From contig JAITKU010000053.1 in the NCBI GenBank assembly GCA_031278255.1, positions 1-7,231 of the forward strand: a DNA stretch of 7,231 bases, given 5' to 3'. Within the stretch, counting starts at the first letter, position 1. Each line of letters starts with the position of its first letter. The notes beneath the pieces are model-generated. The model did no database searches. It saw only the letters and a program-made list of their open reading frames with translations, and was not told where the DNA came from. Shown here piece by piece: positions 5,540 through 7,231 of the stretch. The position numbers and the translations under genes are program-made. The DNA is from Eubacteriales Family XIII. Incertae Sedis bacterium (GTDB taxonomy: Bacteria; Bacillota; Clostridia; Peptostreptococcales; Anaerovoracaceae).

Positions 5540-5556
5540 GGACGGAGAGAGCGTCC
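5540..5556 (+). other. Small hairpin between cooC and the CODH gene
   Basis: GGACG (5540-5544) and CGTCC (5552-5556) form a perfect 5-bp stem with a purine loop GAGAGAG, right after the cooC stop codon. There is no T-run, so it is unlikely to terminate. It could protect or mark an RNA processing point. The following bases contain GCGCG pairs but no clear promoter. Confidence 0.3.
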
Positions 5557-5607
5557 GATCGAGCGCGTTTCCTCGCACGGTGCGCGGAAAACGAAGGGAG
5601 TGTGAAC

Positions 5608-7231
5608 ATGCCGGAACAGACCAAGGATTTTGCCACAATCGAACAGATGGAGGCCGACAGCGCCAAACTCCGGGAGATGGCCTGCGCCGCCTGCGCCGAA
5701 ACTTGGGAGGACCGCAAGGTCAACCAGACGCCTCAATGCAAGTTCGGCGAGGAGGGTATATGCTGCCGCATATGCTCGATGGGCCCCTGCCGCATAACGC
5801 CCAAGGCCTCGCGCGGTATCTGCGGCGCGGACGCCCACACCATCGCGGGCCGAAACTACCTGCGGATGGCCGCCGCCGGCTCGGCCGCCCATTCGGACCA
5901 CGGGCGCGAGATCACCCACGTGCTGCACAAGACAAGCCCCGACGGGAACTACAAGGTGCGGGACGAGGGGAAGCTGCTCAAACTCGCCGCCGAATGGGGC
6001 ATAGAGACCGAGAACCGCGACATCTATGAAATCGCCCACGCGGTGGCGGAAACCGGGCTTATGGAATACGGAAAGCCTTTCGGGACCCTGCGCTTTGTGG
6101 ACCGAGCCACGGAGGAACGCAAAAAGCTGTGGGCCGAAACCGAGATCACGCCCCGCGCCATAGACCGCGAGATCGCCGCGTCCATGCACATGACGAACAT
6201 GGGCAACACCGCCGACGCGGAAGCGCTCGTGCGCCAAAGCCTCCGCGTGGGCATGGCCGACGGTTGGGGCGGCTCCATGATGGCCACCGAGTTTACGGAC
6301 ATCCTGTTCGGAACGCCGACCGCGCGCGCCACCGAAAGCAACCTCGGCGTGCTGGAGCGGGACATGGTGAACATCATCGTACACGGGCACGATCCCGCCT
6401 TTTCCGAAATGGTGGTCGTGGCCGCCGAAACGAAAGAAATGCTCGACTATGCCCGCAGCAAGGGCGCGAAAGGCATCAACATCGCAGGACTCTGCTGCAC
6501 GGCCAACGAGGTGACAATGCGCCACGGCGTCCGCATGGCCGGCAATTTCCTCCAGCAGGAAAACGCGCTGCTGACGGGGGCTGTGGAGATGATCTGCGTC
6601 GATGTGCAGTGCATATTCCCGGCGCTCGGCCCGCTTTCGGAATGCTTTCACACGAAATTCGTGACGACCTCGCCCGTGGCGCGCATACCCGGCTCCCTGT
6701 ACGTGCGGTTCAAGACCGAAACCGCCTTGGAACAGGCCATGGATATCGTCCGGATGGCGATAGACAACTACGAGAACAGGGACGACGCAAAGGTATTCAT
6801 ACCCGCGAGCAAGCAGGGCGCCGTCGTGGGATACCCTTGCGAGCAGATCATCAAGGAACTCGACGGCGTTACGAACAGCCACATAGACGAACGCGGCAGC
6901 TATCGGCCGGCCATAGACTGTATCAAGGCCGGCGTGTTGCGCGGCGCCGTCGCCATGGTGGGTTGCAACAACCCCAAGGTGCGTCCCGATTATTCGCATA
7001 TAGAAATCATGAAAGAGCTTCTGCGAAACGATATCCTGATCGTTTCGTCCGGCTGCTCGGCCCAGGCCGCGGCGAAAGCCGGCCTGCTCAGCAAGGAGGC
7101 CAAATACCTCTGCGGCGCAGGTCTGCGGCGCGTCTGCGAACTGGTGGACATACCCCCCGTGTTGCACATGGGCGCCTGCGTCGATATCAGCCGCATGATG
7201 TTGCTCGTCACCGATATCGCCAAGGATTGGA
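5608..7231 (+). CDS. cooS: Ni-Fe carbon monoxide dehydrogenase catalytic subunit, 3' end cut by the window
   Basis: The visible 541 residues match the CooS/AcsA catalytic subunit, which interconverts CO and CO2 and, with acetyl-CoA synthase, feeds CO into acetyl-CoA. The D-cluster (C44, C52) and B-cluster (C53, C56, C61, C72) cysteines lie in the pattern CKFGEEGICCRICSMGPCRI. The SAAHSDHGRE stretch is conserved. C-cluster ligands are in place: His in HGH (H259/H261), C297 in GLCCTANE, C335 in DVQCIFPAL, C453 in VGCNNPKV, C483 in SSGCSAQAA and C524 in HMGACVDISR. The frame is open to the window end with no stop; the catalytic lysine and C-terminus lie beyond. ATG 5608 follows AAGGGAG (5594-5600) by 7 bases. 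B-cluster spacing C61 to C72 is 11 residues, shorter than the 14 I recall for CooSII of Carboxydothermus, and an extra C26-x-x-C29 lies upstream. Whether it is the ACS-bound AcsA type or a standalone CooS needs the downstream genes. Confidence 0.95.
   Translation, partial: MPEQTKDFATIEQMEADSAKLREMACAACAETWEDRKVNQTPQCKFGEEGICCRICSMGPCRITPKASRGICGADAHTIAGRNYLRMAAAGSAAHSDHGREITHVLHKTSPDGNYKVRDEGKLLKLAAEWGIETENRDIYEIAHAVAETGLMEYGKPFGTLRFVDRATEERKKLWAETEITPRAIDREIAASMHMTNMGNTADAEALVRQSLRVGMADGWGGSMMATEFTDILFGTPTARATESNLGVLERDMVNIIVHGHDPAFSEMVVVAAETKEMLDYARSKGAKGINIAGLCCTANEVTMRHGVRMAGNFLQQENALLTGAVEMICVDVQCIFPALGPLSECFHTKFVTTSPVARIPGSLYVRFKTETALEQAMDIVRMAIDNYENRDDAKVFIPASKQGAVVGYPCEQIIKELDGVTNSHIDERGSYRPAIDCIKAGVLRGAVAMVGCNNPKVRPDYSHIEIMKELLRNDILIVSSGCSAQAAAKAGLLSKEAKYLCGAGLRRVCELVDIPPVLHMGACVDISRMMLLVTDIAKDW

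Noticed and set aside
5338..7167. 609-codon open frame on the minus strand opposite CODH
   Set aside because: It mirrors the CODH gene, whose cluster ligands are all in place on the + strand; the antisense product is His/Gly/Arg-rich with no family signature.

Overview
The window is bacterial, GC-rich and densely coded on the + strand. It looks like chromosome from a strictly anaerobic, probably clostridial (Firmicutes-type) acetogen or carboxydotroph. The evidence is the 5' part of a Ni-Fe carbon monoxide dehydrogenase (CODH) gene, preceded by a CooC-type nickel-insertion ATPase, a CooT-type nickel protein and a RACo/AcsV-type reductive activator of a corrinoid protein. Strong AGGAGG-type ribosome binding sites fit this lineage. 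The lineage is inferred from gene content and style, not from a marker gene.

Layout. Bases 1-398 are non-coding and appear to hold a divergent control region: a near-consensus promoter firing leftward (-35 at 213-218, -10 at 190-195), a perfect 14-bp palindrome (242-255) and a rightward extended -10 promoter (281-309). The leftward transcript would begin with a GC-rich structured leader (58-107), and its gene must lie outside the window. Next comes a DtxR/MntR-type metal-dependent repressor (399-836) with a four-unit 9-bp repeat at its 5' end. A 364-base gap (837-1200) carries a probable terminator and at least four further stem-loops before an EamA/DMT-family permease (1201-2079).

The second half is one probable operon of five co-directional genes: RACo-like ferredoxin-ASKHA ATPase (2220-4181), a histidine-rich small protein (4256-4531), CooT (4531-4728), CooC (4767-5537) and the CODH catalytic subunit (5608 to the window edge, truncated). 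Gaps within it are 74 bases or less, and the His-rich and CooT genes overlap. A likely promoter with a perfect extended -10 (2131-2139) and no -35 lies just upstream, behind two near-identical 14-bp direct repeats 22 bp apart.

How the genes fit together. CODH needs a Ni-Fe-S C-cluster. CooC hydrolyses ATP to support nickel loading, CooT binds nickel, and the His-rich protein is a plausible nickel (or cobalt) buffer. RACo reactivates the oxidised cobalt of the corrinoid iron-sulfur protein that passes methyl groups to acetyl-CoA synthase, so the rest of an acetyl-CoA synthase cluster is expected to the right. The leading observations are the compact nickel-handling pair, the direct-repeat/extended -10 promoter, and the two structured intergenic regions. 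I see no CRISPR array, insertion sequence, tRNA or rRNA.
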